A DNA stretch of 64,000 nt from Ignavibacteriota bacterium (lineage in GTDB: Bacteria > Bacteroidota > Ignavibacteria > UBA10030 > BY39). Location of the stretch: assembly GCA_003327435.1 (NCBI GenBank), contig QOQV01000002.1:124001-188000 (forward strand). The letters run 5' to 3'. Below the pieces are notes generated by a model. That model made no database searches. It saw only the letters and a list, made by a program, of their open reading frames with translations, and was not told the DNA's origin. Positions 8,389-18,820 of the stretch are shown piece after piece. Position 1 is the first letter of the stretch. Each line of letters opens with the position of its first letter. A program made the translations under genes and the position numbers.

Positions 8389-9117
8389 TTGCATAATATA
8401 AAACTGAAAATTGAGTATGATGGTACGGAGTATGTAGGTTGGCAATTTCAACCGAATGGCAAAAATATACAAAACGAAATTGAGAAATGCTTAAAACAGA
8501 TATTGCAGGAAGAGATAACACTTATTGGGGCTGGTAGGACCGATAGTGGGGTTCATGCAAGAGGTCAGGTCGCAAATTTCAAAACGAATAAAACTATCGA
8601 CTTAAAAAAAATTCAAAACAGTTTGAATTCTTTATTACCAGATGATATTAAAATTTTGGATGTTCAAGAAGTATCATTGGATTTTCATTCAAGATACAGT
8701 GCCAAATCAAGATTTTATACATATTATATTTCAACATATCCAACAGCATTATTCAGAAACTTCTCCTGGTATTTAAAATATGATTTAAATTTTGAATTAT
8801 TAAATGAATGTTGCAAATTAGTCTTAGGTACTCATGATTTTGAAGGATTTTCTAAATTGGATGAAAATAATGAACATTATCTCAGCAATGTTTATATTTC
8901 TCGATGGATTTTTAGAAAGAGGTTTTTGAAGTATCAAATAGAAGCGAATAGATTTTTATATGGTATGGTACGCGGATTGGTAGGCTCAATGATTGATGTA
9001 GCAAGAGGGCATATGACCTTAGATGATTTTATTGCCGTTTTAGATAAAAAAGATAGAACAAAAGCAGGTCAATTTGCACCTGCTCGAGGGTTATTTTTAG
9101 AAAATATTAAATATTAA
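8389..9117 (+). CDS. truA: tRNA pseudouridine(38-40) synthase TruA
   Basis: TruA makes pseudouridine at tRNA positions 38-40. The catalytic aspartate lies in GAGRTDSGVHARGQVANF (residues 47-64), and the N-terminal IEYDGTEYVGWQ and the later FLYGMVRGLVGSM motifs are also characteristic. The 242-residue length is typical. The start is TTG at 8389; no ATG is available before the conserved first strand. The gene begins 3 bases after the preceding envelope gene. Confidence 0.95.
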   Translation: MHNIKLKIEYDGTEYVGWQFQPNGKNIQNEIEKCLKQILQEEITLIGAGRTDSGVHARGQVANFKTNKTIDLKKIQNSLNSLLPDDIKILDVQEVSLDFHSRYSAKSRFYTYYISTYPTALFRNFSWYLKYDLNFELLNECCKLVLGTHDFEGFSKLDENNEHYLSNVYISRWIFRKRFLKYQIEANRFLYGMVRGLVGSMIDVARGHMTLDDFIAVLDKKDRTKAGQFAPARGLFLENIKY

Positions 9118-9133
9118 AATTAAAGGAGGGATT

Positions 9134-9949
9134 ATGAAAAATTATATAACTTTAGCAGTTCTGGTTTTTTGGCTAACAGTATTTAGTTTCATGTGTGCAA
9201 GTCTTGCTTTTAACATTTTTTCTGATCAGGATGATGTGAAGCTTGGACAGCAATTAGATGAAGAAATAAGAAGCAAACCTCAGGAATATCCAATTCTTCA
9301 AAACCGAAGTGATGTAAAAAATTATGTTGAGCAAATTGGGCAAAAAATTTTAAACTCACCCAATGTAAAAAAGCGTGGTATATATGCTTATAAATTTGAA
9401 ATCATCCATGATGATAGTACCATCAACGCTTTTGCCACACCTGGTGGATATATTTATGTTTATACAGGTTTGCTAAAATTCGTCGACAATGAAGCGACAT
9501 TAGCCGGTATAATTGGACATGAAATTGCACATGCTGAAAGAAGACATGCTACACAACGATTAACGAAATATTATGGAGCAAGTATTCTGTTATCAATAGT
9601 ACTTGGTGAGAAACCTTCTCAATTAGCTGAGATCGCCGCAAACCTTTTTACAGGTCTCGCTTTCCTGGCAAATAGTAGAGCAGATGAAAAAGAATCTGAT
9701 CAATATTCTATCCTGTATTTAAAAGATACTGAATATTATCCAGGTGCGATCAAATATTTCTTTGACAAAATTATGGCAGAAAAAGGCGTTAGAGGAGGCA
9801 GTATAGAGCGGCTTCTTTCTACCCATCCATTACCTCAGGATCGTGTTGATTTCGTTACACAGGAAATGCAAAAAATGGGCAACCCACAACCAGACGAAAG
9901 TAATCTGTTTGCTAAAAGATACCAAAATTTCAAAGCTACTTTACCTTAG
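9134..9949 (+). CDS. Periplasmic M48 family metalloprotease
   Basis: This is a gluzincin of the BepA/LoiP (YggG) type, which degrades or chaperones misassembled envelope proteins. Residues 1-26 form a signal peptide or anchor. The zinc motif HEIAH is at 129-133, and the third ligand is the glutamate in ADEKESD about 55 residues later. TPGGYIYVYTGLL, just upstream, is the usual edge strand. AAAGGAGGG precedes the ATG closely. The 271-residue length indicates a bare catalytic domain without BepA's TPR tail. Cys21 is not in a good lipobox, so a lipoprotein form is doubtful. Confidence 0.85.
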   Translation: MKNYITLAVLVFWLTVFSFMCASLAFNIFSDQDDVKLGQQLDEEIRSKPQEYPILQNRSDVKNYVEQIGQKILNSPNVKKRGIYAYKFEIIHDDSTINAFATPGGYIYVYTGLLKFVDNEATLAGIIGHEIAHAERRHATQRLTKYYGASILLSIVLGEKPSQLAEIAANLFTGLAFLANSRADEKESDQYSILYLKDTEYYPGAIKYFFDKIMAEKGVRGGSIERLLSTHPLPQDRVDFVTQEMQKMGNPQPDESNLFAKRYQNFKATLP

Positions 9950-10018
9950 TTTGCTTATGTTTGTTCTTTGTTTTAAATTTTATTTAAACATAATGTATAA
10001 CCAATAGAAAAGGTATTT

Positions 10019-11329
10019 TTGAGTTTTATTCTACCAATTTTAATATTGTTATTTTTAACGGGAATGAGCTCTGCTTGTGAAAGCAGTATTTTAACCGTAC
10101 CTAAGAGTATTCTTAAAGATCTAATTAAAGAAAAAAATAAAGCTGCAATTTTAATTGAAAAATTACAATCTAATCCGGAATCTGTTATAGCTGTTTCAAA
10201 AGTTAGCTTTATTGTTTGTTTAAGTTTAGCAGCTTTTTTGTCCGGTTTGTTTTCGCTGGAAACACTTTCTCCGATTTTACAATCCTCTTCTATTAAATTA
10301 TTTCAGACATATTCTGATGTTATATCTGTTGTGATTTTTGTACCAGTTCTGTCATTTATTGCAATAATAATGGGCGATTTAATCCCTAAATCAATCGCAA
10401 TGAAATTTCCTTTACAGGTAGCAAGAATTCTTGTTTTTCCATTTTACTATTTTATGATTGTAACAATTCCCTTTACTAATTTACTTACCAAAATTACAAA
10501 TATTATTTTGAAACCATTTAAAGACCAAACAAGTTTTACCGAATCAAGAGTATCGGAAGAAGAATTTAAAATTCTACTCGAAGAAGGACGAAAAACTGGA
10601 ACAATAGATAAAACCGAGCAGGAATTAATTACAAGCATATTTGAATTTACTGATACAATTGCAAAAGAAGTAATGATTCCAAGGACAGATGTTGTTGCTA
10701 TTGATATTAACACACCAAGAGAAAAACTTGTTAATATTGTGCTTGAAGAAGGATATTCTCGTATACCTGTATATTCTGGCTCAATCGATAATATCGTTGG
10801 AATAATTTACACAAAGGATTTAATAGGATTGTTAGAACATCGCGAAGTAATTGTTTTATATGATATCATCAGGCCTGCATATTTTGTTCCCGAAACAAAA
10901 AAAATTAGTGTGCTATTACGCGAACTCCAACAACATAAAATTCATATGGCAATCGTTATAGACGAATTCGGAGGGACTGAAGGAATCATAACTCTGGAAG
11001 ACATTATTGAAGAAATTGTGGGCGAGATCCACGATGAATACGATGAAGAACTGAAAGAAATAGAATCTGCTTCGGATGGAACTTACCTTGTTAATGCAAG
11101 GATTAATATCAAAGATTTTAACCAGAGATTTCAAGTTAATATTCCAGAAAACCCCGATTATGAAACTTTAAGTGGTTTCCTTCATAAAATATCCGGAAAA
11201 ATACCAGAAATGGGAGAAGAAATATTCTATGAAGAAATCAAGTTTGTAATTGTTAAGAAGAGTTTAAGAAGAATCCGACAAGTTAAGGTCATTTTCCTTC
11301 CAAAACAAACACAACCTATATCAGAGTAA
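10019..11329 (+). CDS. CNNM/CorC-type membrane protein (DUF21, CBS pair, CorC_HlyC domain)
   Basis: The protein has three recognisable parts: an N-terminal DUF21 membrane domain of about four helices (residues 1-165), a pair of CBS domains (about 215-335, with MIPRTDVVAID and HMAIVIDEFGGTEGIITLEDIIEEIVGEI) and a C-terminal CorC_HlyC domain (about 345-430). Relatives include bacterial CorC/CorB magnesium exporters and the gliding-associated GldE of Bacteroidota. The start is TTG at 10019. Divalent cation efflux is the best general guess. Nearby genes for flippase and glycosyltransferases give no further clue. Confidence 0.8.
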   Translation: MSFILPILILLFLTGMSSACESSILTVPKSILKDLIKEKNKAAILIEKLQSNPESVIAVSKVSFIVCLSLAAFLSGLFSLETLSPILQSSSIKLFQTYSDVISVVIFVPVLSFIAIIMGDLIPKSIAMKFPLQVARILVFPFYYFMIVTIPFTNLLTKITNIILKPFKDQTSFTESRVSEEEFKILLEEGRKTGTIDKTEQELITSIFEFTDTIAKEVMIPRTDVVAIDINTPREKLVNIVLEEGYSRIPVYSGSIDNIVGIIYTKDLIGLLEHREVIVLYDIIRPAYFVPETKKISVLLRELQQHKIHMAIVIDEFGGTEGIITLEDIIEEIVGEIHDEYDEELKEIESASDGTYLVNARINIKDFNQRFQVNIPENPDYETLSGFLHKISGKIPEMGEEIFYEEIKFVIVKKSLRRIRQVKVIFLPKQTQPISE

Positions 11330-11336
11330 TTAATTG

Positions 11337-12926
11337 ATGAGCATAGAAGAATTTAAACCGCCCGAAAGATTTCCTCAAAAGATTGTAAAAAACACGATTT
11401 ACAATATTATTGGAAATTTTACTCTGCTTATTATTGGTTTTATTTTGGTACCATACATTATTAAACATATTGGTGTAAATGTTTATGGCAATATTTGGGT
11501 CGTTGCAATAATTATTATATCATTTTCACAACTATTCGATTTTGGTTTTGGTAGTACCTGCACTAAGTATGTTGCCGAATATCATACTAAAGCAGAAATT
11601 TTAAATCTTAATAAAATTATTAACTCCGTTTTATTTTTTTTTCTGATATTATGGATAATTATTTTTCCTCTAATCGTTTTTTTCAAAGAAGAAATTGTCT
11701 TATTATTGGGTACAAGTGCAGACCTAAAATCTGAAATGTATTTCGTGCTTTTTATTACTACAGGAATAGTAGCTGTTAACCATATTACTTCACCATTCTA
11801 TGCGAGCATTAATGCAATTCAACGATATGACCTGCTCAATATAGCAATTATTTCAGGTGCTATATTCAATCTAATTCTAATAATTATTCTATTTAACACA
11901 GGCTTCGGAGTAAATGGTTTAGCTGTTAGTTATTTTTTGTTTTATTTACTCATCGCAATTTCTGTTACTGTTTATTCATTTAAATTATTACCTGGACTTA
12001 AAATTAATTTCAAATATGTAAGTATAGAAACTTTAAAAAAGGTTTTTTCTTTTGGTACAAATCTGCAGATTAATAGAATTGCACAAGTATTAGTATTCCA
12101 GCTTGATAAATTTTTAGTTCTGAAATTTTTTGGAGGTAATTATGCAGCTTACTACGAGATTGGAACAAAGATCACAGGATTTGCCAGAAGCATTCCTTTA
12201 TTACTGGTTTCGGCTGTGGTACCAGCAGCCTCGGAACTGGATGCAAAAGGGGAAAAATTAAAATTAAATATTTTATTTGAAACCGGTACAAGATACCTTA
12301 TTATAGGAGGATTATTAATTGGTGGATTTATTTTTACACATGCGAATTTACTAATACAATCGTGGGTTGGTAAGAAATTAACAGTTGAAGGAATTTCAAT
12401 TGCTTCATCAATTATTAGATTGATTATCCTGGGATATTTTGCAAATATGATAACCGGTGCAATGAGTTCAATTGCGCTCGGTTTTGATAGAACAGATTTT
12501 GAGAGGCGTGCTGGCATTATCACAATTATAATGTTTCCTATATCGGTACTTATATTTTTACCATATTTTGGTTTCTGGGGTATTCCTATAAGTGTAGCAT
12601 TTACGATAATTGTTTCTGCTGTTTACTATATGCTCACATTTGTAAGATTTGTAGATTATAGGTTTCAGAATATTTTAATAATGTTAATAAAGCCTTTTAT
12701 AACTACTGTTGTAAGTGGATTTTTAACTTATCTATTATTCCAGATTTTCCCTGTCAATTTAATTGAAAAGAGAATTGGTGGAATAATCGCAGTTTCAGTA
12801 TTGTTTTTATTTTACTTTGTGATCTTTTCGGGTTCGATTATATTTTTAAAGGGTTATACGAACACTGATTTGCTGGTTTTGAAAATGTTTATAGAAAAAT
12901 TAAGATCTGTTAAATCAAAAATTTAA
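11337..12926 (+). CDS. Polysaccharide flippase (Wzx/MATE-like, MOP superfamily)
   Basis: About 529 residues with 12-14 predicted membrane helices and the MOP-superfamily opening NTIYNIIGNFTLLIIGFILVP. Such proteins move lipid-linked oligosaccharides across the inner membrane. It is followed by two glycosyltransferases, which supports a role in surface polysaccharide export. A TTG at 11334 directly precedes the ATG at 11337; the ATG is chosen as start. Which glycan is moved cannot be read from the sequence. Confidence 0.85.
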   Translation: MSIEEFKPPERFPQKIVKNTIYNIIGNFTLLIIGFILVPYIIKHIGVNVYGNIWVVAIIIISFSQLFDFGFGSTCTKYVAEYHTKAEILNLNKIINSVLFFFLILWIIIFPLIVFFKEEIVLLLGTSADLKSEMYFVLFITTGIVAVNHITSPFYASINAIQRYDLLNIAIISGAIFNLILIIILFNTGFGVNGLAVSYFLFYLLIAISVTVYSFKLLPGLKINFKYVSIETLKKVFSFGTNLQINRIAQVLVFQLDKFLVLKFFGGNYAAYYEIGTKITGFARSIPLLLVSAVVPAASELDAKGEKLKLNILFETGTRYLIIGGLLIGGFIFTHANLLIQSWVGKKLTVEGISIASSIIRLIILGYFANMITGAMSSIALGFDRTDFERRAGIITIIMFPISVLIFLPYFGFWGIPISVAFTIIVSAVYYMLTFVRFVDYRFQNILIMLIKPFITTVVSGFLTYLLFQIFPVNLIEKRIGGIIAVSVLFLFYFVIFSGSIIFLKGYTNTDLLVLKMFIEKLRSVKSKI

Positions 12927-12959
12927 TTAAATATTTTTCACAGGTGGTTTATTATTAAG

Positions 12960-13790
12960 GTGAGTGTTTTGGTATCGGTCATAATAATCAATTATAAAAG
13001 ATTAGATTTATTGAGAAATTGCCTTCAATCATTGTTTAAATATAATGATAATAAATATTTCGAGGTCATAGTAATAGATAATAATTCAGAAGACGAAAGT
13101 ATTGAGAATTTGAAAAATGTTTTTTCAAACCTAAAAATAATCAAATTATCTGAGAATGTCGGCTTTGGGCGTGCAAATAACATAGCTACGGAACAATCTG
13201 AAGGTGAGTATTTTTTGTTTGTGAATAGCGATGTTCTGTTTCTAGAAAATTCAATAGAAAAAATGTTGAAATATTACAACACTGATCATAGTATTGGTGT
13301 GATAGGACCTAAATTATTAAACAGGGATTTGTCATTCCAATTGTCAGCAGGGAAGTTACCCAATTTTTTTATAGAAATTAAGGATAAAATTATATATTCA
13401 TTATCTAAAAAGTCCAGGCATATTAATTCACTAATCGAAAGATATTTCTTTAATAAAATCAAAGAAGTTGAATGGGTTACTGGAGCCTGTATGTTTATCG
13501 ATAAAAACACATTCAATCGTGTAAATGGTTTTGATGAAAATTTCTTTTTGTACTTTGAAGACAAAGATTTGTGTGCACGAGTTCGAAATATGAATAAAAA
13601 AATTATTTACTATCCACAAACATCAGTAGTGCATTTACTGGGTGGTAGTTCCAGTACAAAACATCAGAAAGAAATTAAGGCCATATATAGAAATAGTCAA
13701 ATTTACTACTATAAAAAACATCTAAAAGCTTTTCAAAATATTTTATTAAAATTTTATCTGCATTTTAATGAAAAATCAGGAAAAAATTAA
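12960..13790 (+). CDS. Family 2 glycosyltransferase (rhamnosyltransferase-like)
   Basis: A GT-A fold enzyme of 276 residues. The N-terminal strand VSVIIINYKRLDLLRNCLQS is typical of GT2, ENVGFGRANN binds the nucleotide sugar region, and FVNSDVLF carries the metal-binding DxD-like element. FFLYFEDKDLCARVR near residue 197 matches the WbbL-like acceptor loop. No membrane segments are seen. The start is GTG at 12960, and the gene overlaps the next one by 23 bases. It probably adds a sugar to a lipid-linked precursor; donor and acceptor are unknown. Confidence 0.82.
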   Translation: MSVLVSVIIINYKRLDLLRNCLQSLFKYNDNKYFEVIVIDNNSEDESIENLKNVFSNLKIIKLSENVGFGRANNIATEQSEGEYFLFVNSDVLFLENSIEKMLKYYNTDHSIGVIGPKLLNRDLSFQLSAGKLPNFFIEIKDKIIYSLSKKSRHINSLIERYFFNKIKEVEWVTGACMFIDKNTFNRVNGFDENFFLYFEDKDLCARVRNMNKKIIYYPQTSVVHLLGGSSSTKHQKEIKAIYRNSQIYYYKKHLKAFQNILLKFYLHFNEKSGKN

Positions 13791-14916
13791 AGTACTTGAA
13801 TTGATAGATGAAGCAAAGGTTGGCGGTGGACAGATCCATCTCTTACTTTTGACAAAGTATCTGGATAAAAATAAATACGATGTATATGTTGCCTGTGAAC
13901 CTGAAGGATTTTTAGTCGATGAATTAAAAAAAATACAAATTCCTGTTTTACCGATATATATTTCCAACAAGTTGAGAATCTCGAGTATAAAATGCTTGAT
14001 ATCAATTTATCAAAAATATAATTTTGATATTATTCATACTCATGGTGGAACAGCCGGCTTTTGGGGGAGGTTAACTGCTTTGTTTGTAAGGAGAAAACCA
14101 ATATTGATTCACACTTTTCATGGTATACACTATTTAAATTTAAATATTTTTAAAAAATACATCTTCATTTTAATTGACCGTATTTTAAGCAAAATTACAG
14201 CAAAAAATATTTTTGTCTGTGAATCAGATTATAAGAAAGGAATTGAAGCCAAAATATCCAGTCAAAAAAATAGTATTGTTATTCAAAATGGAATTGATGT
14301 AGAGAATTATATTAAGAAAATTGACAGGAATACAGCGAGGGCGAAGTTTGCTTTTAAGGATGAGTTTGTATTTGGTAATGTTGGAAGATTACACAAACAA
14401 AAAGGTCAGATGTATTTGATAAAAGCATTCGCAGAACTTCGTAAAAAATATTCCAATGTACTGCTTGCAATTGTTGGTGATGGAGAGCTTTACAAAGAAT
14501 TGCGAAAATTAACAAAGGATTTAAAAATTGATGATAAAGTTTTGTTTTTAGGTAGCAGAAATGATGTAGCTGATTTTTTGTATGCTATAGATGTATTTGT
14601 TTTACCCTCCCTCTGGGAAGGGCAACCTTTAACAATTTTTGAAGCAATGGCAGCATCAAAACCGATAATAGCTACTTCTATTGATGGTGTCCGGGAAATA
14701 TTAACTGATATGAAAAATGCGTTGTTATGTCCTCCTTCGGATGTAAGAGCACTATCAGAATCAATGGAGCGATTATATAAAGATAATGAATTGGCGAACG
14801 AACTTGCTCGGGAATCTAGGAAGAATGTAATTAACGGATATTCTGCGCATCATACAGCAGAGAAGATATCTAATTTGTATCTTCAGCTTTACAGAAAATT
14901 TAAAAATTTAGCATAA
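13768..14916 (+). CDS. Family 4 glycosyltransferase
   Basis: This 382-residue GT-B enzyme has the N-terminal GGGQIHLLLLTKYL, the central FGNVGRLHKQKG and the C-terminal retaining motif PSLWEGQPLTIFEAMAA (the E-x7-E element, near residue 275). It belongs with the flippase and the GT2 gene as a small surface-glycan set and overlaps the GT2 gene by 23 bases. The sugar donor is not identifiable. Confidence 0.85.
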   Translation: MKNQEKIKVLELIDEAKVGGGQIHLLLLTKYLDKNKYDVYVACEPEGFLVDELKKIQIPVLPIYISNKLRISSIKCLISIYQKYNFDIIHTHGGTAGFWGRLTALFVRRKPILIHTFHGIHYLNLNIFKKYIFILIDRILSKITAKNIFVCESDYKKGIEAKISSQKNSIVIQNGIDVENYIKKIDRNTARAKFAFKDEFVFGNVGRLHKQKGQMYLIKAFAELRKKYSNVLLAIVGDGELYKELRKLTKDLKIDDKVLFLGSRNDVADFLYAIDVFVLPSLWEGQPLTIFEAMAASKPIIATSIDGVREILTDMKNALLCPPSDVRALSESMERLYKDNELANELARESRKNVINGYSAHHTAEKISNLYLQLYRKFKNLA

Positions 14917-14935
14917 TATTGTTATATTTAAACAA

Positions 14936-15673
14936 ATGAGAAATAAAAATTCTATAGTTTTACTAACAAGAGAATTTAATATTCAGCGCAATATTACTGA
15001 TTCTCCTTTCTCTGGTTTATCCTGGGAAGATACAGAAATGTTATCAATAGCGATTCTAAACGATATGTTAATGGGGTTTTCAGAGATTCCAGAAACTGAT
15101 GTAATTCTTTTTATAAAAAACTCAGAATTTAAGAAGAATTATATCCAATATCCGTTTGAAAATTTTATTGTAATTGATACTCAGGCAGTTAATGATAATC
15201 AAATGCTGAATTATGCAATTAATTATGTTTCGGATAATGGCTACCGGCGTAACATCATCACGATGAATTATTATCCCATATGTGATACAACATTTTATAA
15301 AAATGTTTTATTGTTTTTAGCAGATGAGCAAGAATATTTATTTATTGCTCCATTAAAGGATCTAACATTGGGCATGGTCGCACTTAGAGATATTCACAAA
15401 AACATATTTAATAATATAACTGAGGTTCAAGCAAATGAAATTGAAAAATTTGTAGAATATTTTATCTCTAATGACTTATATCTTATCACTCCTGGAATAA
15501 TTCCCTCTATTATGGATGTGAGTGATATAATTGATTTGAAATTTGCAATTGAGAAATTAATTAGGTTAAAGCTAAAATATCCCCAGAACACTTATAATTT
15601 GTTAAGACAATTTGAGAAAAAACATATAATTAAGAAGAATAATGAAACTCGGAATATTCGGCGGTACTTTTGA
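14936..15673 (+). CDS. Unknown protein, possibly a degenerate GT-A/DUF2064-like fold
   Basis: I do not recognise this 245-residue protein with certainty. Its plan recalls DUF2064 (glycosyltransferase-A-like) proteins: an opening strand SIVLLTREFN, a central strand NIITMNYYPICDTTFYKNVLLFL where DUF2064 has GxDxPxL, then EYLFIAPLKDLTLGMVALR where DUF2064 has a PAxDGGYYLIGL-like motif. The diagnostic acidic and glycine residues are mostly missing, so catalysis is doubtful. It follows the GT4 gene and overlaps nadD by 32 bases, so it is part of the same transcription unit. A soluble, possibly non-catalytic partner of the glycosyltransferases is one speculation. Confidence 0.5.
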   Translation: MRNKNSIVLLTREFNIQRNITDSPFSGLSWEDTEMLSIAILNDMLMGFSEIPETDVILFIKNSEFKKNYIQYPFENFIVIDTQAVNDNQMLNYAINYVSDNGYRRNIITMNYYPICDTTFYKNVLLFLADEQEYLFIAPLKDLTLGMVALRDIHKNIFNNITEVQANEIEKFVEYFISNDLYLITPGIIPSIMDVSDIIDLKFAIEKLIRLKLKYPQNTYNLLRQFEKKHIIKKNNETRNIRRYF

Positions 15674-16217
15674 TCCGCCTCATATTGGACATTTAATTGT
15701 GGCTGATAATGTGAGAGAGCAATTGGGATTGGAAAAAATAATTTTTATTCCATCGTATCAACCCCCACATAAGCTTGAAACAAATACTGCCCAACCAATT
15801 CAACGGTTCGAGATGGTTGAGTTATCTATAAAGAATAATAAAGATTTTCAGGTTTATGATATAGAAATTCAAAGAAAGGGAAAATCCTATACAATCGATA
15901 CGATTAATACCTTAACTCTAATCCACCCGCAGGCAAAATTTTATTTGATCATTGGAATGGATAACTTGTTAGAATTCCCCCAATGGAAATCTCCGCATGA
16001 AATTCTTTCCCGAGTGGAATTGATTGTTATGAACAGACCTGGATATGATAAGCCTCTGAAATCCGAATTTAGCCGGTATGCTACATTTGTTCGCGTACCA
16101 AATATTGATATTTCATCCTCAGAAATCCGAAGAAGAATAAAAATGGGTAGAACAATTCGATATCTTGTTCATCCAGATGTTGAAAAATATATCAACATTA
16201 AAGGCTTATATAGATGA
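15642..16217 (+). CDS. nadD: Nicotinate-nucleotide adenylyltransferase NadD
   Basis: NadD transfers AMP from ATP to nicotinate mononucleotide in NAD synthesis. GIFGGTFDPPHIGHL (residues 4-18) includes the nucleotide-binding TFDPxHxGH element, IPSYQPPHK follows, and SSSEIRRRI near residue 164 is the second ATP motif. The 191-residue length is usual. The start lies inside the preceding gene and the stop overlaps the receiver gene by 4 bases (ATGA). Confidence 0.95.
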   Translation: MKLGIFGGTFDPPHIGHLIVADNVREQLGLEKIIFIPSYQPPHKLETNTAQPIQRFEMVELSIKNNKDFQVYDIEIQRKGKSYTIDTINTLTLIHPQAKFYLIIGMDNLLEFPQWKSPHEILSRVELIVMNRPGYDKPLKSEFSRYATFVRVPNIDISSSEIRRRIKMGRTIRYLVHPDVEKYINIKGLYR

Positions 16218-16606
16218 ATAAGTCCCAGTTTATAGCTGGCAAGTGGATACTAATTGTCGAAGATGATCCAGAAATATCGGAACTGCTTGAGATTCTTTTA
16301 ATTAGTAACGGCTACAATGTTGTCAGAGCTTCTGATGGTAATGAAGCATTTGAAATATATCGGTCGCATTCACCTAAATTCGACCTGGTGATCAGTGATC
16401 TTGGATTACCATCACTCGGTGGATTGGAGTTATTTCAGAAAATTTTTTCGATAGATAACTCAGTAAAGTTTATTGCATCAAGTGGATATAATCATAAAAA
16501 TTTTTCCGAAGAACTTAAAATACAGGGAATAAGAGCATTTCTTCCGAAACCATATCATGCTGAAAGTTTGCTTCAAACTATAAAAAAGATTTTAGAAGAA
16601 GATTAA
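16214..16606 (+). CDS. Stand-alone response regulator receiver protein
   Basis: A CheY-like single receiver domain of 130 residues. The acidic pocket is in IVEDDPEI, the phospho-acceptor aspartate is in LVISDLGLPSLGG, and the switch lysine is in FLPKPY. There is no output domain, so it acts by protein contact or as a phosphorelay member. No histidine kinase is adjacent; the gene is wedged between nadD and the GH57 enzyme. Confidence 0.88.
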   Translation: MNKSQFIAGKWILIVEDDPEISELLEILLISNGYNVVRASDGNEAFEIYRSHSPKFDLVISDLGLPSLGGLELFQKIFSIDNSVKFIASSGYNHKNFSEELKIQGIRAFLPKPYHAESLLQTIKKILEED

Positions 16607-16624
16607 TAAGAGGTTTTAATTTCA

Positions 16625-18820
16625 ATGAGTGATATTTATCAAAGTCCAGGGAAAACAATTTATCTAATGTTACTGTTTCATCAGCATCAACCTTTCTATT
16701 ACGACCAAGATATGATGAAGCTTGTTGCTCCCTGGGTTCGCACACATACAACGAAAGATTATCTTTTCATTCCATCTCTTCTAAAAAAATATCCTAATGT
16801 TCACATAACCATAAATCTGTCACCATCTTTGTTAGTGCAAGTTCAAGAGAAATATGTCAAAGGTTTAAAAAAATTTATTGATATCAAAGCAAAAAAAATA
16901 AGAAATATTAAAAATATTCCAGAGATAGAAACGCTTTTTTATTTGTTAATAAAACCAACAAAGTATTTCACTAAACAGGATATTTTGTGTCTATACCACT
17001 GTCATTATAGCGCATTAAGTGTTAATGATGTAATCCGTCATTACTTTCCAGAATGTGAAAGAGTATATCAGATATTTAATGAAGCAAGGCAAAAAAATAT
17101 TATAATTAAAAACACTCAACTTTTAAGAGAATTAAAATTCTGGTTCACTCTTATGAATTTTAATCTTGATATTCTTGAGGGTCCAGTTAAGTTACCGGAT
17201 AATACAATTATTGATTTGTCGGATCTTGTGTCCAGGAAATCCGATAATAAATATTATTTGAACAAAAAAATCGATGAACAGGATTGTGAAAGATTGTTTA
17301 TTGAAACCTATCGGATAATGTGTAATTTTCTGGATGCTCATAAGCAATTAGTTTATCATCCAACCAATAATACTGGTCAGATTGAGTTAAGTACATCGCC
17401 ATATAGCCATCCAATAGTACCGCTTTTATATGATACGGAGTCAGCAAAAGAATGTATGGAAGGTTATAATTTACCTCGTAGGTTTCACTATCCAGAAGAT
17501 GCAAAATTACAGGTTAAAATGGGACTTGAGGTTTTTGAAAAATATTTCGGATACAGACCTTCTGGTATTTGGCCTTCAGAGGGTGCAGTTAGTGATGATG
17601 TGGTGAGAATATTTGCAGAAAATAAATTGCAGTGGTTTGCAACTGATATGCAAATATTAAATAAAACTCTTAAGGGCAAAGCATCGCACCTTAAACCATA
17701 TAATGTAAACACTGATGGTAAAAATGTTGTGGCATTTTTTAGAGATACAATGTTATCAGACAAAATTGGTTTTAAGTATCAAAGTTATGATGGCGAAGAA
17801 TCAGCAGACGATTTTATTCATCATCTACTTTCATACGCGGATGTTCATGAAGAAAAAGTTGTAAGTGTAATTTTAGATGGTGAAAATGCCTGGGAATGGT
17901 ATCGCAAGGATTTTGGAGCTCGCGAATTCTTTAATGCTTTATTTAGAAAGCTGGAAAAACTATATCACTCAAGGAGAATTATTACAGTAACACCGTCTGA
18001 ATATTTAAACGGTAACCTTATTCGTGGAATTTCACCTCATCCGATAGAGGAGTTGCCCAGCCTTAAGCACATTTCCTGTGGTTCCTGGATTCATGGAGAT
18101 TTTAGTAAATGGATTGGTAGTAAAGAAAAAAATTTTGCCTGGGAGGTATTACTTGATGCAAGAAAAAATCTTGAAAATACAGGAATATCATTTGAATATT
18201 TGAGAAAAAAGAAGAAAAAAACAAAGAAGGAAAAATATATTTTTAGGGCTTATGAATATTTGTTCATTGCTGAGGGTTCAGATTGGTTCTGGTGGGCTGG
18301 TGAGGATCAGGAATCTTACACTGGTAAACCGTTTGATGAACTCTTCTTGAGTTATATTTATCAAATATTTGTAAATTTATCGAAAGCAGGTTTTCGGGTT
18401 AAAATTCCAGATTTTAAAATGTTGCCAAAACCACAAAAATCTGAAAAGATTTCAGTCCAGAAAATTGGTACAATGAAAATTGGCCAGAAAATTGTAACTG
18501 TAAAATTTATATGTGATGCTAATGATACAGTTGTACCTGATGCAATCTATATCACTGGAAATATCAAAGAATTAGGTGAATGGATACCAAATGTTATCCG
18601 TATGAAGAAGATAAAACAAAAAGGTAGATTAAATTTAAATCTTTGGGAATATGAAGTTAAAGTACCTGAGGGTTTAGAGCTACATTATAAATATACAAAC
18701 AGCGGAAAACCTGGTGAATGGGAAGGAAGCGAAGAGTTCCCTGCACTCAATCGAACTTTTATCGTAAAAGAGAATGAGAAGGATTCTGTAATAATTAAAG
18801 ATAAATTTGGAAAATTATAA
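16625..18820 (+). CDS. GH57 alpha-glucan hydrolase or transferase with C-terminal CBM20
   Basis: A two-part enzyme of 731 residues. Residues 1-540 are a GH57 domain beginning with the family opener [11 protein letters not shown]. The retaining nucleophile is probably Glu319 in WPSEGAV and the acid/base Asp418 in [12 protein letters not shown]. Residues about 620-731 form a starch-binding CBM20 domain, shown by [14 protein letters not shown] and the HYKYTN and [14 protein letters not shown] motifs. No signal peptide is present, so it acts inside the cell, probably on storage glycogen. GH57 members range from amylases to branching enzymes and transferases, and I cannot choose among these from sequence alone. 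Confidence 0.85.
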   Translation: MSDIYQSPGKTIYLMLLFHQHQPFYYDQDMMKLVAPWVRTHTTKDYLFIPSLLKKYPNVHITINLSPSLLVQVQEKYVKGLKKFIDIKAKKIRNIKNIPEIETLFYLLIKPTKYFTKQDILCLYHCHYSALSVNDVIRHYFPECERVYQIFNEARQKNIIIKNTQLLRELKFWFTLMNFNLDILEGPVKLPDNTIIDLSDLVSRKSDNKYYLNKKIDEQDCERLFIETYRIMCNFLDAHKQLVYHPTNNTGQIELSTSPYSHPIVPLLYDTESAKECMEGYNLPRRFHYPEDAKLQVKMGLEVFEKYFGYRPSGIWPSEGAVSDDVVRIFAENKLQWFATDMQILNKTLKGKASHLKPYNVNTDGKNVVAFFRDTMLSDKIGFKYQSYDGEESADDFIHHLLSYADVHEEKVVSVILDGENAWEWYRKDFGAREFFNALFRKLEKLYHSRRIITVTPSEYLNGNLIRGISPHPIEELPSLKHISCGSWIHGDFSKWIGSKEKNFAWEVLLDARKNLENTGISFEYLRKKKKKTKKEKYIFRAYEYLFIAEGSDWFWWAGEDQESYTGKPFDELFLSYIYQIFVNLSKAGFRVKIPDFKMLPKPQKSEKISVQKIGTMKIGQKIVTVKFICDANDTVVPDAIYITGNIKELGEWIPNVIRMKKIKQKGRLNLNLWEYEVKVPEGLELHYKYTNSGKPGEWEGSEEFPALNRTFIVKENEKDSVIIKDKFGKL

